Of a stretch of 64,000 nucleotides of DNA, positions 23,454 through 32,776 are shown piece after piece. The position numbers and the translations under genes are program-made. Under the pieces are notes generated by a model, which saw only the letters and a list, made by a program, of their open reading frames with translations, had not been told where the DNA came from and did no database searches. Origin of the DNA: Oceanimonas sp. GK1. Lineage in GTDB: Bacteria; Pseudomonadota; Gammaproteobacteria; Enterobacterales; Aeromonadaceae. The stretch lies in contig NC_016745.1 in the NCBI RefSeq assembly GCF_000243075.1, positions 1,691,001-1,755,000 of the forward strand, written 5' to 3'. The stretch's first letter is position 1. Each line of letters begins with the position of its first letter.

Positions 23454-25391
23454 ATGTTCGAGCCTGTGATCCCTTATTTGTTAACCCTGGCCTTTGCCCT
23501 GGCCGCCATCGGTGCCGCGCGCCGGGTGCGGCTGTGGCGTCGGGGCCAGGTCAGCCCCGTGGCCTTCTGGCAGGGGCTGGCCGCCATGCCGCGCCGCTAC
23601 CTGGTGGATTTGCACCATGTGGTGGCGCGGGACAAGTACATGTCCAACACCCACGTGGCCACCGGCGGCGGCTTTGTGCTGGCGCTGGTACTGGTGGTGC
23701 TGGTGCACGGCCTGGGCCTGCACAGCGCCTGGCTGGTATGGCCGTTGCTGGGAGCCTGCCTGCTGATGACGGTGGGGGCGCTGTTTGTATGGAAGCGTCG
23801 CCGCAAGCCCGCCAGTGAACTGCCCAACTCGCGGCTGTCGCGCGGACCCTGGCAGCGGCTGCCGAAAAGCCTGCTGGCGTTCTCCCTGGGCTTTTTTATC
23901 GCCACCCTGCCGGCCGCCGGCATTCTGCCCGAGGGCACCGGCAGCGCCCTGCTGGCACTGGTGCTGTTGGCGGTGTGCGCCTGGGGCCTGGGCGAGCTGG
24001 TGTTCGGCATGACCTGGGGCGGCCCCATGAAGCACGCCTTTGCCGGTGCCCTGCACCTGGCTTTTCACCGCCGTCCGGCCCGCTTTGGCGGCGGCCGCGA
24101 TACCGGCCTGAAGGCCATTGATCTTACCGCCGACAAGCTGGGGGTGGAGAAGGTCACTGATTTTAAATGGAACCAGCTGCTGGGCTTTGATGCCTGCGTG
24201 CAGTGCGGCCGCTGCGAGAGCAAGTGCCCGGCCTTTGCCGCCGGTCAGCCGCTCAACCCCAAGAAGCTGATCCAGGACATGGTAATAAGCCTCGCCGCCC
24301 AAGAAGAAGTGATCTACCGTGGCAGCCCGCACCCGGGCCAGGAAAACGCCGCTCGTACCGGTTGCCCCGACAAGCCGCTGGTAGAGAGCATGCTCGACAG
24401 CCAGACATTGTGGTCCTGCACCACCTGCCGCGCCTGTGTGGAAGAGTGCCCCATGATGATTGAGCACGTGGACGCCGTGGTGGATCTGCGTCGCCACCTC
24501 ACCCTGGAGCGGGGCCAGACCCCGGGCAAGGGCCAGGAAGTGCTGGAAAACCTGATTGCCACCGACAACCCTAATGGCCTGTCTCCGGCCAGCCGCAGCC
24601 ACTGGGCCGCCGATCTCAATATTCCGCTGATGAAGGAAGTGGGCGAGGTGGACGTGCTGCTGTGGGCCGGCGACGGTGCCTTTGACATGCGCAACCAGCG
24701 CACCCTGCGTGCCCTGGTGCAGTTGCTGCGCGCCGGTGGCGTGGACTTTGCTTACCTCGGCAACGAGGAGCTGGACTCGGGCGATCTGGCCCGCCGGCTG
24801 GGCGATGAAGCCACCTTCCAGCGTCTGGCCAGGGCCAATATCAAAACGCTCGGCAAGTACCGCTTCAACCGCATCGTCACCGCCGACCCTCATGCGCTGC
24901 AGTGCCTGGGCACCGAATATGTCGAGCTGGGCGGGGATTACACCGTGCTGCACCACAGCGAGCTGCTGGCAGAGCTGCACCAGCGGGGCAAACTGGCGTT
25001 CAGCAATGGCCAGAGCGGCAAGCTCACCTACCACGATCCCTGCTACCTGGGCCGTTACAACGGCGTCTATGACGCGCCGCGCTACCTGCTCGACCAGCTG
25101 GGCTTTGCCCGCACCGAGATGGAGCGCAGCGGTTTCCGCTCCCGTTGCTGCGGCGGCGGCGGTGGGGCCCCGGTGACCGACATTCCCGGTGAGCGCCGCA
25201 TTGCCGACATGCGCATGGACGACGCCCGGGAAGTGGACGCCGAGCTGATGGCGGTGGCCTGTCCCCAGTGCACCCTGATGATGGAAGGGGTGGTGGAGCC
25301 GCGCCCAGAGGTGAAGGACATTGCCGAACTGCTGCTGGCCGCGCTGGTTCAGCCCGCCGAGCAGCCGGAGAAGGAGAAAGCCCATGTCTGA
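23454..25391 (+). CDS. dgcB: Dimethylglycine demethylase subunit B (membrane-anchored Fe-S oxidoreductase)
   Basis: 645 residues. About four hydrophobic segments fill the first 200 residues (for example VLALVLVVLVHGLGL, LLALVLLAVCAWGLG). Two 4Fe-4S ferredoxin motifs follow (CVQCGRCESKCP, CTTCRACVEECP), then heterodisulfide-reductase-type CCG domains (HDPCYLGRYNG, RCCGGGGG and CPQCTLMM). The build suggests transfer of electrons from DgcA toward ETF or the quinone pool at the membrane. Start ATG 23454 is preferred over GTG 23445 because GAGG is then suitably placed. It continues into etfA with an 8-base overlap. Confidence 0.9.
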   Translation: MFEPVIPYLLTLAFALAAIGAARRVRLWRRGQVSPVAFWQGLAAMPRRYLVDLHHVVARDKYMSNTHVATGGGFVLALVLVVLVHGLGLHSAWLVWPLLGACLLMTVGALFVWKRRRKPASELPNSRLSRGPWQRLPKSLLAFSLGFFIATLPAAGILPEGTGSALLALVLLAVCAWGLGELVFGMTWGGPMKHAFAGALHLAFHRRPARFGGGRDTGLKAIDLTADKLGVEKVTDFKWNQLLGFDACVQCGRCESKCPAFAAGQPLNPKKLIQDMVISLAAQEEVIYRGSPHPGQENAARTGCPDKPLVESMLDSQTLWSCTTCRACVEECPMMIEHVDAVVDLRRHLTLERGQTPGKGQEVLENLIATDNPNGLSPASRSHWAADLNIPLMKEVGEVDVLLWAGDGAFDMRNQRTLRALVQLLRAGGVDFAYLGNEELDSGDLARRLGDEATFQRLARANIKTLGKYRFNRIVTADPHALQCLGTEYVELGGDYTVLHHSELLAELHQRGKLAFSNGQSGKLTYHDPCYLGRYNGVYDAPRYLLDQLGFARTEMERSGFRSRCCGGGGGAPVTDIPGERRIADMRMDDAREVDAELMAVACPQCTLMMEGVVEPRPEVKDIAELLLAALVQPAEQPEKEKAHV

Positions 25392-26598
25392 CGTTATTCG
25401 CAAGGATCCGCGGCTGGCCTGGATTGCCCGCAACCGCCTGCATCCGCGCCACGGCGAGCTGAGTGGCCAGCCCCTGCGCGGCCCCACCGGGCTGCTGCGC
25501 AAGAACCCGCGGCCCCAGTGGCAGTACGGCCCCAGCGGCCTGCGCCGGCTGGACCGGGCCAACCTGCAGGCCGCCGGGGTGACCACCCTGGTGCGCCGGG
25601 CCAGCGAGCAGCCCCAGCTGCCGCTGCACCGCGTGGACAACCCGCAGCACTACATTGCGGTCTGGCTGCCGCTGTCCGGCGGCCGCCTTACCGCTCATGG
25701 CAAGGACGTGCTGGGCCTGGCCCAGCAACTGGCCACGGCCCAGCATCAGGCCACCGCCGTGCTGGGGCTGGTGTGCGGCGAGCTGAAGGAAAGCATTGAG
25801 GAAGCGGGCGTGGATCGGCTGCTGCAACTGGACGGAGTCGAGGGCTACCAGCCGGAAGCCTGGACCGAGCTGTGCCTGCAGGCAGACAGCGACTTTCAGC
25901 CGCTGCACTGGCTGTTCCCCGATGCCGGCGAGTCTGCCGAGCTGGGCCGGCGGCTGGCGGTGGTGCTGGGCGAACGGCCCGCCACCGGCGTATGGAAGTG
26001 GGAAGGCGAGCAGTTGATCGCCCGCAGCGGGGCAGGCCACCAGGACGTGACGCGTCCCCTGTGCCGGGTGCTGCTGCCGCTGGAGGAGTGCGCCATGCCC
26101 TGCACCGAATACCGCTACGAGGCGCAGCCGGTGAGCTTTGAGCCGGGCAGCCTGCCGGCCGCCCGGGTACAGGACCGGGGCCGGGTGGCGGTGGATCCCG
26201 CCGACATTCCATTGGGCGAGGCGGAGTTTATTCTCTCTGCCGGCAATGGCGTGCACGACTGGGAGCAGTTCCACCGGGCCGCCACCCTGCTGGGGGCCGC
26301 CGAGGGGGCCAGCCGGGTGGCGGTGGACGACGGCTTTATGCCGCGCAGCCGCCAGGTGGGTGCCACCGGCACCTGGGTGAGTGCCCGGGTGTATATTGCC
26401 GTGGGCATTTCCGGCGCCGTGCAGCATTTGCAGGGCCTGGGCAAGGTGGAAAAGGTGGTGGCCATCAACCAGGACGCCGACTGCGACATGGTAAAACGAG
26501 CAAGCTTGAGCGCCATTGGCGACAGCCATGAAATACTGGCGGCGCTGATGGCGCTGGCAGAGGAACAACCGGCCCGGGAGGTGAGTAATGCAGCCTGA
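25384..26598 (+). CDS. etfA: Electron transfer flavoprotein alpha subunit (dgc operon-specific, long N terminus)
   Basis: 404 residues. The C-terminal 140 residues carry the FAD-binding pattern of EtfA (FILSAGNGVHDW; RQVGATGTWVSARVYIAVGISGAVQHLQG; VVAINQDADCDM). An extra basic N-terminal segment of about 90 residues (RKDPRLAWIARNRLHPRHG) makes it longer than the usual 310. ATG 25384 overlaps the dgcB stop by 8 bases, and the gene overlaps etfB by 11. It probably accepts electrons from DgcAB rather than from fatty-acid dehydrogenases, as inferred for PA5400 and its neighbour. Confidence 0.88.
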   Translation: MSDVIRKDPRLAWIARNRLHPRHGELSGQPLRGPTGLLRKNPRPQWQYGPSGLRRLDRANLQAAGVTTLVRRASEQPQLPLHRVDNPQHYIAVWLPLSGGRLTAHGKDVLGLAQQLATAQHQATAVLGLVCGELKESIEEAGVDRLLQLDGVEGYQPEAWTELCLQADSDFQPLHWLFPDAGESAELGRRLAVVLGERPATGVWKWEGEQLIARSGAGHQDVTRPLCRVLLPLEECAMPCTEYRYEAQPVSFEPGSLPAARVQDRGRVAVDPADIPLGEAEFILSAGNGVHDWEQFHRAATLLGAAEGASRVAVDDGFMPRSRQVGATGTWVSARVYIAVGISGAVQHLQGLGKVEKVVAINQDADCDMVKRASLSAIGDSHEILAALMALAEEQPAREVSNAA

Positions 26599-27367
26599 AC
26601 AGTTGACGATTGCGGTGCTGGTGAGTGAAGGCCGCCACCCGGTATCGGGCCGCGCCCGTCGTGCCCTGCAGGACGCCTGCGCCCTGGAGCTGGCCTTTGC
26701 CCTGGGCGGCGAGCTGGAAGCCATCCACGCCGGCGATCCAACCCGGCCGGCATTGCAGGATTACCTGGGCATGGGCCTGGAGCGGCTGACGGTGCTGCGC
26801 CAGGGCCCGGACGACGACGCCCTGGCGGTGCTGGCACCCTACCTGGAAGAGCAGCAGCCAGACTTGTTGCTGACCGGCATTCACGCCGAGCAGGGCGAAG
26901 GCTCGGGCATGCTGCCCTATTTGCTGGCCGAGCACCTGGGCTGGCCGCTGGTGACCGGCATTGCCGCCATTGAGTCGATTGAGGGCGAGGAGGTCACCCT
27001 GTTGCAGGCCCTGCCAAGAGGCCAGCGCCGGCGCATTACGACCCGCCTGCCGCTGGTGGCCAGCGTGGACGAAGCCGCCGCCAGCCCGCGCCAGTTGGCC
27101 TTTGCCAAAGCACGGCGGGGGGCCATCAGCGAGCAGCAACCGGTGGCGCCCCGGCCCGATGTGGACAGTATCGGCTGGCAGTGGCAGGACGCCAGATCCC
27201 GGCCCAAGCGGCTGAAGGTGGCCCGGGCCAAAACCGCCGCCGACCGCTTCAAGCAGGCCACCGCCAAGGCTCAGGGGGGCAAGGGGCAGATCATTCGCAA
27301 TGATCCCCAGGCCGCCGCCCAGGCCATTTACGACCTGCTGGTGGAAGAGGGCGTACTGCGCAAATAA
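26588..27367 (+). CDS. etfB: Electron transfer flavoprotein beta subunit (dgc operon-specific)
   Basis: 259 residues with an EtfB-like fold: early VLVSEGRHPVSGRARRALQDA (nucleotide region), DLLLTGIHAEQGEGSGMLPYLLAEHLGWPLVTG, then a C-terminal tail of basic helices (KVARAKTAADRFKQ). It pairs with the preceding alpha subunit, whose gene it overlaps. The AMP-binding DLVLxG-type segment is recognisable as DLLLTG. It is the last gene of the operon, with a strong terminator 29 bases after its stop. Confidence 0.88.
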   Translation: MQPEQLTIAVLVSEGRHPVSGRARRALQDACALELAFALGGELEAIHAGDPTRPALQDYLGMGLERLTVLRQGPDDDALAVLAPYLEEQQPDLLLTGIHAEQGEGSGMLPYLLAEHLGWPLVTGIAAIESIEGEEVTLLQALPRGQRRRITTRLPLVASVDEAAASPRQLAFAKARRGAISEQQPVAPRPDVDSIGWQWQDARSRPKRLKVARAKTAADRFKQATAKAQGGKGQIIRNDPQAAAQAIYDLLVEEGVLRK

Positions 27368-27395
27368 CACTTGTCTTGGGGAAGACAACATAACC

Positions 27396-27419
27396 ACGCC
27401 GGCGGAAGCCGGCGTTTTT
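27396..27419 (+). terminator. Terminator of the dgc-etf operon
   Basis: Stem ACGCCGGC / GCCGGCGT, loop GGAA, then TTTTT. A second small hairpin TTGTCTT-GGGG-AAGACAA stands just before it (27371-27388). Confidence 0.9.
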
Positions 27420-27451
27420 ATTTTCTCATCTCTTATGAAAATGGAAGTCCA

Positions 27452-28696
27452 TCAACATTCGATGCTTTCTCTGTGTGCTGGGTTACCCTGTTTTTCTTCC
27501 TTGCGCAGTTGCCGGTACAGGGCCCAGCCCGCTACCAGGCCGCACAGCGCCAGGCCGTACCAGATGGCGGCGGGCGGGGTTGCCGCCGCATCCCCCAGCA
27601 GGGCGCCGATCAGCACGTTGCCGAGCAGGGCCACGCAACCGCCCAGGCTGGCGTAAAAGCCGTAATAGCCGCCCAGCGCCCGGTCGCCGGCGTAGTGGGG
27701 CAGGTGGGCGGCAAAGAGCGGAAAACAGAGGATAGATCCCAGCGACAGGCAGGCCGCCTGCGTCAGGCTGGCGGCCACCGGCCAGGGTTGCAGCCAGGGC
27801 AGGGCCAGGTAGCTCACCCCCATCAGCCCCAGGCCCAGCCCCATGCCCTGGGCCACGCCCAGGCGGCGCTGCACCAGCTGGCTGGCGGGCAGTTGCAGCA
27901 CCACCCCGATGATGGCGGTGAGGGTGAACACGCCGCTTAGCAGCCCGGTGGCCTGCTGCTGGCTGTTGATGTAGGCGGGCACGGCCAGGTACAGCTGGTG
28001 GAACAGCAGCTGGTAGGCGGCGGCCGTCAGGGTAAAGCGCAGGAAGGGGCCGTTGCCGATTAAATCCCGCCATTGTTCGCCCCAGGCGGGTGGCCGCTCC
28101 CGCACATGTTGGGGGCTGGGGGGCAGCATCCGCCATTGCAGGGCGGTCAGCAGTAGGAAGATGCCGCCGGACACCAGGCCGGTCACCATAAAGTCGATGT
28201 CGGTGAGCAGCATGCCGGCCAGGGGGCCCAGTAGCAACCCAAGCTGGCTGGCCAGGTTGTGCAGGGCAAAGGCCTGTTGGCGCTGGCGGCCGTCCAGGCA
28301 TTCCGACGCCAGGTAGGCCTGGGCGCAGGGGGTGAAGAGGGCGCCGGCAAAGCCGGTAAGAAAGGCGGCCAGCAGCAGCAGCGGCAGATCTCCGGCCCAG
28401 CCGAGCAGGGCAAAGCCCAGGCTGCGGACCAGGCAGCCCAACACGATGGCGGGCCGGTAGCCCAGCCGGTCACCCAGGGCACCGCCCAGCAGGAACAGGC
28501 CCTGCTGGCTGAACACCCGCATGCCCATCACCAGGCCGCTGGCCCAGCCGGTCAGCCCCAGGGTGCCACCCAGGTGAAAGGCCAGGTAGGGCAGGGTCAT
28601 GTAGAAGGCGAGGTTGAAGAAGAGGCCGTTGCACACCAGCAGGCGGGCCGCCGGGCTCAGCATCCGCCAGCTCTGGCGGTAGTGGGTTGTGGTCAC
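27452..28696 (-). CDS. MFS transporter (12-helix), possibly a siderophore exporter
   Basis: About 414 residues with 12 hydrophobic segments and MFS signatures such as GALGDRLGYRPAIVLG (the GxLaDrxGrr loop between helices 2 and 3) and GFAGALFTPCAQAYLA. The start is not certain: GTG 28696 is used, with GTG 28726 and ATG 28663 as alternatives. It follows the siderophore-type ABC genes on the same strand after 103 bases that contain a REP-like unit, so it may be the last gene of that group. Export of a siderophore or drug is plausible. Nothing in the sequence names the substrate. Confidence 0.8.
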   Translation of the reverse strand: MTTTHYRQSWRMLSPAARLLVCNGLFFNLAFYMTLPYLAFHLGGTLGLTGWASGLVMGMRVFSQQGLFLLGGALGDRLGYRPAIVLGCLVRSLGFALLGWAGDLPLLLLAAFLTGFAGALFTPCAQAYLASECLDGRQRQQAFALHNLASQLGLLLGPLAGMLLTDIDFMVTGLVSGGIFLLLTALQWRMLPPSPQHVRERPPAWGEQWRDLIGNGPFLRFTLTAAAYQLLFHQLYLAVPAYINSQQQATGLLSGVFTLTAIIGVVLQLPASQLVQRRLGVAQGMGLGLGLMGVSYLALPWLQPWPVAASLTQAACLSLGSILCFPLFAAHLPHYAGDRALGGYYGFYASLGGCVALLGNVLIGALLGDAAATPPAAIWYGLALCGLVAGWALYRQLRKEEKQGNPAHRESIEC

Positions 28697-28745
28697 GTGA
28701 TTATCCAAGCGGTGCCGGATGGGCACTGGGGTTGCGTGTTAAGCC

Positions 28746-28776
28746 ATGGTCCCCCGCCTTCGCGGGGGAGACGAAC
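28746..28776 (-). repeat. Dispersed hairpin repeat (REP-like)
   Basis: CCCCCGCCTTCGCGGGGGA forms a short hairpin between the ABC ATPase and MFS genes. It is a member of the family seen at 33055 and 40668, read on the opposite strand. Confidence 0.7.
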
Positions 28777-28799
28777 TCAGGGCTGGAGGAAGTCCCGGC

Positions 28800-29585
28800 C
28801 TAGCCGGCCGCCAGGGCAAAGGTGCGGCCCTGGCTGGCGATATCGTCCACGATCACATGGCCGAAGCCGCGGGAGCAGGACTCTACCCGCGCTTCCACCT
28901 GGTAGGTGTCGCGCAGCAGCGCCGGGGTGACGATGTCGGCGGTGGGGCCGCAGGCCACCTGGCGGCCGCCGGCGATCACCAGCGCCTGGTCGCAAAAGCG
29001 CAGCACGTGGTTGAGATCGTGCAGCGTCACCAGCACCAGCATGCCCTTTTCCCGCGCCAGGTCTTTCATGTGGCCGAGCACCTCCACCTGGCGCGACAGA
29101 TCCAGCGCCGAGGTGGGCTCGTCCATCAGCACGATGTCGGGCTCGCGCACCAGCACCTGGGCCAGGCTGACCAGCTGGCGCTGACCGCCCGAGAGCTCGC
29201 CGAGGTGGCGAAAAGCGAGGGAAGTAATGCCGAGCGCCGCCAGGGTGTGGTCGATGCGGGCCAGCTCCGCCTCGCTCACGCTCCAGCCGCCGCCCTGCTT
29301 ACAGGCCAGCAGCACCGACTCGTACACGCTGAGCGCGGCACTGGCGGCGCTGTCTTGCGGCATGTAGCTGATGCCGCCGCCTTCCGGCCGCAGGCCCTCT
29401 ACGTGTACCCGGCCGGGGCCGTCGATCAGGCCGCTGATGCGCTTGAACAGGGTGGACTTGCCGGCGGCGTTGGGGCCGATGATGGCCACCACCTCGCCCG
29501 CCTGGAAGGTGGGGGTGGAAATGCCCTGCAGCAGCAGCTGATTGCCGTAGCGGGCACCGAGTGCCTCGAGCCGGATGCTTACCAT
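28800..29585 (-). CDS. Iron-siderophore/cobalamin-type ABC transporter, ATP-binding protein
   Basis: 261 residues. Walker A GPNAAGKST, signature LSGGQRQLVSLA, Walker B DIVLMDEPTSALD, and the switch His in VTLHDLN are all intact. The sequence is of the FepC/FhuC/BtuD class. Its ATG overlaps the permease stop by 7 bases. It powers import of an iron chelate through the FecCD-type permease. Confidence 0.92.
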   Translation of the reverse strand: MVSIRLEALGARYGNQLLLQGISTPTFQAGEVVAIIGPNAAGKSTLFKRISGLIDGPGRVHVEGLRPEGGGISYMPQDSAASAALSVYESVLLACKQGGGWSVSEAELARIDHTLAALGITSLAFRHLGELSGGQRQLVSLAQVLVREPDIVLMDEPTSALDLSRQVEVLGHMKDLAREKGMLVLVTLHDLNHVLRFCDQALVIAGGRQVACGPTADIVTPALLRDTYQVEARVESCSRGFGHVIVDDIASQGRTFALAAG

Positions 29586-30640
29586 GAGCGCCTCGTCTGG
29601 GACAGGATAAGGGAAACGAAGAAGGGAATGCCAATCAGCGAGGTCACCACGCCGATGGGGAAGATGGTGCCGCTTACCAGCGACTTGCTCACCACCGAGC
29701 TGACCGAGAGGATCAGCGCCCCGGCCAGTGCCGAGGCCGGCAGAAAGAAGCGCTGATCCTCGCCGATGATCATGCGCGCGATATGGGGCCCGACCAGGCC
29801 GATAAAGCCGATGGTGCCGACGAAGGACACCGGAATGGCCGCCAGCAGGCTTACCAGCAGCAGGGTTTCCAGCCGCAGCCGGCCAACCTTGACGCCGAAG
29901 CTCGCCGCCTTGTCTTCACCCAGGCGCAGGGCGGTCAGCGCCCAGGCCCGGCGGACGAACACCGGCAGCACCAGCACCAGCGCCAGGGTGGTGATGGCCA
30001 GCTTGGGCCAGGTGGCCTTGCTGAGGCTGCCCATGGTCCAGAACACCACCGCTGACAGGGCCTCGGTCGAGGCGAAAAACTGCACCAGCGCCAACAGGGC
30101 GTTGAAGGTGAATACCAGGGCGATGCCGAGCAGCACTATGCTGTTGACCGTCATGCCGCGCCGGGCGCTGAGCAGGTGAATAAGCAGGGCTGCCAGCATG
30201 GCCATGATAAAGGCGTTGAGCGGCACCATCCAGGCGATGGCCGCCGGGATAAAGGCCACCCCGAAGGCCAGGGCCAGGGCCGCGCCGAAGCTGGCGGCGG
30301 CGGAAATGCCCAGGGTGAAGGGGCTGGCCAGCGGGTTGTTGAGGATGGTCTGCATCTGGGCGCCGGCCACCGCCAGCGCCGCGCCCACCACCACCGCCAT
30401 CAGTGCGATCGGCATGCGGATTTCCCACAGCACCACCCGTACCTGCAGCGGCACCGAGTCGGGCAGGAACAGCGCCCGTATCACCTCGCCCAGCTCGTAG
30501 CGGGCCGGGCCCAGGGCTAGGTCGGCGCACAGGCTGAGCAGCAGCGCGGCGGCCAGCCCCAGCAGGATCAGCTGCCGCCGCCAGACGATGGCCTTGTAAC
30601 GGCCGCTGCCGGCGGCCGGGGTCATGGCGTTACTCTGCAT
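29579..30640 (-). CDS. Iron-siderophore/cobalamin-type ABC transporter, permease (FecCD family)
   Basis: 353 residues with about ten membrane helices and FecCD features: RMPIALMAVVVGAALAVAGAQMQ, NNPLASPFTLGISAAASFGA, GLVGPHIARMIIGEDQR and the closing GTIFPIGVVTSLIGIPFF. A single permease gene implies a homodimer, as in BtuC. The start ATG 30640 overlaps the binding-protein stop; ATG 30625 is a close alternative. It forms an operon with the binding protein and ATPase. Confidence 0.92.
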   Translation of the reverse strand: MQSNAMTPAAGSGRYKAIVWRRQLILLGLAAALLLSLCADLALGPARYELGEVIRALFLPDSVPLQVRVVLWEIRMPIALMAVVVGAALAVAGAQMQTILNNPLASPFTLGISAAASFGAALALAFGVAFIPAAIAWMVPLNAFIMAMLAALLIHLLSARRGMTVNSIVLLGIALVFTFNALLALVQFFASTEALSAVVFWTMGSLSKATWPKLAITTLALVLVLPVFVRRAWALTALRLGEDKAASFGVKVGRLRLETLLLVSLLAAIPVSFVGTIGFIGLVGPHIARMIIGEDQRFFLPASALAGALILSVSSVVSKSLVSGTIFPIGVVTSLIGIPFFVSLILSQTRRSW

Positions 30641-31763
30641 CGGTCAGCGATACCCAATAGCCGGGACGGTAGTCGACGGGCAGGAAGCGCTGGTGCAGCT
30701 CCTTGAAGGTGGCCTCCGGGTCGAGTTCGGCGAACAGCTCGGGGTGCAGCCACTTGGCCATCTGCTGGATGCCCACGAACTGGTAGGGGCTGTTGTAGAA
30801 CTGGTGCCAGATGGCGTGCATTTGTCGGTGTTGTACCGCCGCAATGCCGGTCATGGCCGGACGATGGGTCAGCGCCTCGAGCTTGCGCCGGGCTTCGGCC
30901 TGATCCTGGCCCGGGCCCACGCCCACCCAGCCGCCGCCGGGCACGTAGGCTTCCCACATGCCGCCGGTCACGATGACGTGGTCGGGGTTGGAGGCGATGA
31001 TCTGCTCCGGGTTGAGGTTGCCGAAGGTGGCGGGAATGATGTCTTTGGCGATGTTCTCGCCGCCAGCCAGGGTCACGAACTTGCCGAAGTTGTCGTCGCC
31101 GAAGCTCATGCAGCACTCTTCCGAGTAGCCGCCGGCCCGGTCGATGAACACCTGGGGCCGCGTGGGCTGATGCTGCTCGAGCACCTCGGTCACCCTGGCG
31201 ATTTCGGCGGCGCGCCAGGCGATGAATTCCTCGGCCTTTTCCTCTTCGCCGAACAGCTGGCCGTAAAGGCGCAGGCTGGGCTCGGTGTGGGTGAAGGGAT
31301 GCTCACGAAAATCCACGTACACCAGGGGGATGCCGGCGGCGGCCAGCTTCTCGATGTACTTGGCGTCCTCGGTGGCCTGCTTGGACTCGATGTTCATGAT
31401 GATGACATCGGGGTTGAGCGACACCGCTTGCTCCACGTCGAAGGTGCCGTCCTTGAAGCCGCCGAAGGTGGGGATCTTCGCCATTTCGGGGAATTTTTCC
31501 AGGTAGGCGGCGTAGTTGTCCGGATCGGCGCTGGCGAAGTCGTCCCGCCAGCCGACGATGCGCTGGAAGGGATTGTCCCGGTCGAGCACGGCGGTGAGGT
31601 AAACCTGGCGGCCTTCGCCCAGGATGACGCGTTGCACCGGCACCTCAATCTCCACCTGGCGGTTGGCGATATCGGTAACGGTAATGGTTTCGGCGGACAA
31701 GGCCAGCGACCAGAGGGCCGCCACAACAGTGAGTGCCTTGGTCAGAAGGGGGCTGCGTTGCAT
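30630..31763 (-). CDS. Iron-siderophore-type ABC transporter, periplasmic binding protein
   Basis: 377 residues with a signal peptide (LTKALTVVAALWSLALSAETI) and a type III (FecB/BtuF-like) periplasmic fold: VTDIANRQVEIEVPVQRVIL, VVGWRDDF-like region, NPDVIIMN and the two-lobed repeat around ENIAKDIIPATFG. Its length is slightly above FepB/BtuF. Start ATG 31763 follows GAGA. It is the first gene of an importer operon with a Fur-box-like site about 45 bp upstream, so iron repression is likely. The ligand, possibly a ferric chelate, is not determinable here. Confidence 0.88.
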   Translation of the reverse strand: MQRSPLLTKALTVVAALWSLALSAETITVTDIANRQVEIEVPVQRVILGEGRQVYLTAVLDRDNPFQRIVGWRDDFASADPDNYAAYLEKFPEMAKIPTFGGFKDGTFDVEQAVSLNPDVIIMNIESKQATEDAKYIEKLAAAGIPLVYVDFREHPFTHTEPSLRLYGQLFGEEEKAEEFIAWRAAEIARVTEVLEQHQPTRPQVFIDRAGGYSEECCMSFGDDNFGKFVTLAGGENIAKDIIPATFGNLNPEQIIASNPDHVIVTGGMWEAYVPGGGWVGVGPGQDQAEARRKLEALTHRPAMTGIAAVQHRQMHAIWHQFYNSPYQFVGIQQMAKWLHPELFAELDPEATFKELHQRFLPVDYRPGYWVSLTDAE

Positions 31764-31802
31764 GGCATTCTCGTTTGATTATTAGGATGGCAGATGATAC
31801 TA

Positions 31803-31821
31803 CAAACAATTCTCATTTTGT
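31803..31821 (-). promoter_or_regulatory. Fur-box-like operator of the siderophore ABC operon
   Basis: On the minus strand ACAAAATGAGAATTGTTTG resembles the 19-bp Fur consensus around its AATGAGAAT core. It is AT-rich and lies 40-58 bp before the first gene, where a repressor site is expected. Confidence 0.65.
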
Positions 31822-31942
31822 AAGTGGGTATTTATGTGAACACTATCCTCATCATACTTTTGGTTGAGCAATGAACCATGGCCCGGCATGCTCATCATCA
31901 CCGATCAGACAAAGCCAGCATTGGCAACATGGGGAAATCGAC

Positions 31943-32710
31943 ATGACCATGCCCACCCTCGGCATTTTAGGCGTAGGCCACCTGGCCACTTACACCGTCA
32001 CCGGACTGCGCAACGGCGGAGATCAACGGCGTATTATCCTGAGCCCGCGCAATGCCGAGGCGGCGAGCCGGCTGGCCGGGCAGTGCCGGTGCGACATTGC
32101 CGGCTCCAACCAGGCCGTGGTGGAGGGCAGCGACATCATTCTGCTGGCGGTACGGCCGCAGAGCCTGAGCACGCTGTTGCGAGGGCTGACCTTTAAACCC
32201 GGCCAGCTGGTGATCTCGGCCATGGCAGGCGTGTCGCTGCAGCAGTTGCGGCAATACTCAGGGTTGCAGGCCACCACCCTGGTGCGTGCCCTGCCGCCGG
32301 CCAGTGTGGAAGTGGGCGCCGGACCGGTGCCGCTGTTTCCGGCCAACGCCGCCGCCGAAACCCTGTTTGGCACCATGGGCAAGGTGATTGTGCTGGAGTC
32401 GGAGGCCCTGTTTAACGTGGCCCTGGCCCACGGTTGCCTGCATGGCTGGAGCTATTTTCTGGTGCAGCAGCTCATTGACTGGAGCATGGACCAGGGCATG
32501 AGCAAAGAGGCCGCCCGGCAGATGGTGGTGCACTCCATCAGCAGCGCCATGGCGCTTGCCGAGTCCCGCCCCGATCTGGACTATGGCGACATTGGCAAGG
32601 CCATTGCGACCCCCGGCACCTTTACCCTGAAAGGCCTGGAGCACATTAAAGCGGGCAATGGTTTGCAGGCCTGGAGTGACGCCATGGATGCGGTGAGCAA
32701 AGAGAAGTAA
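31943..32710 (+). CDS. Pyrroline-5-carboxylate reductase family protein (ProC-like)
   Basis: 255 residues: an N-terminal NAD(P) fold starting LGILGVGHLATYTVTGL (GxGxxA variant), SDIILLAVRPQ, SAMAGVSLQQL, and a ProC-like C-terminal dimerisation helix bundle (ATPGTFTLKGLEHIK). True ProC has a GxMGxA motif and a GGxT site; here they read GVGHLA and ATPGTF, so it is a relative and may not be the proline enzyme. ATG 31943 follows GGGGAAA. It stands alone, divergent from the siderophore operon, with no clear terminator. Confidence 0.78.
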   Translation: MTMPTLGILGVGHLATYTVTGLRNGGDQRRIILSPRNAEAASRLAGQCRCDIAGSNQAVVEGSDIILLAVRPQSLSTLLRGLTFKPGQLVISAMAGVSLQQLRQYSGLQATTLVRALPPASVEVGAGPVPLFPANAAAETLFGTMGKVIVLESEALFNVALAHGCLHGWSYFLVQQLIDWSMDQGMSKEAARQMVVHSISSAMALAESRPDLDYGDIGKAIATPGTFTLKGLEHIKAGNGLQAWSDAMDAVSKEK

Positions 32711-32776
32711 GCTTGGTGGTGTGGTTGTTCTAACCCCCGGGCTAAGCTGCCGGAACGTGATAATGAGGAGCTACCG

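Noticed and set aside
21294-25640. 711- and 719-codon minus-strand frames opposite dgcA and dgcB
   Set aside because: His/Gly/Gln-rich antisense translations; the plus-strand proteins have full domain sets.
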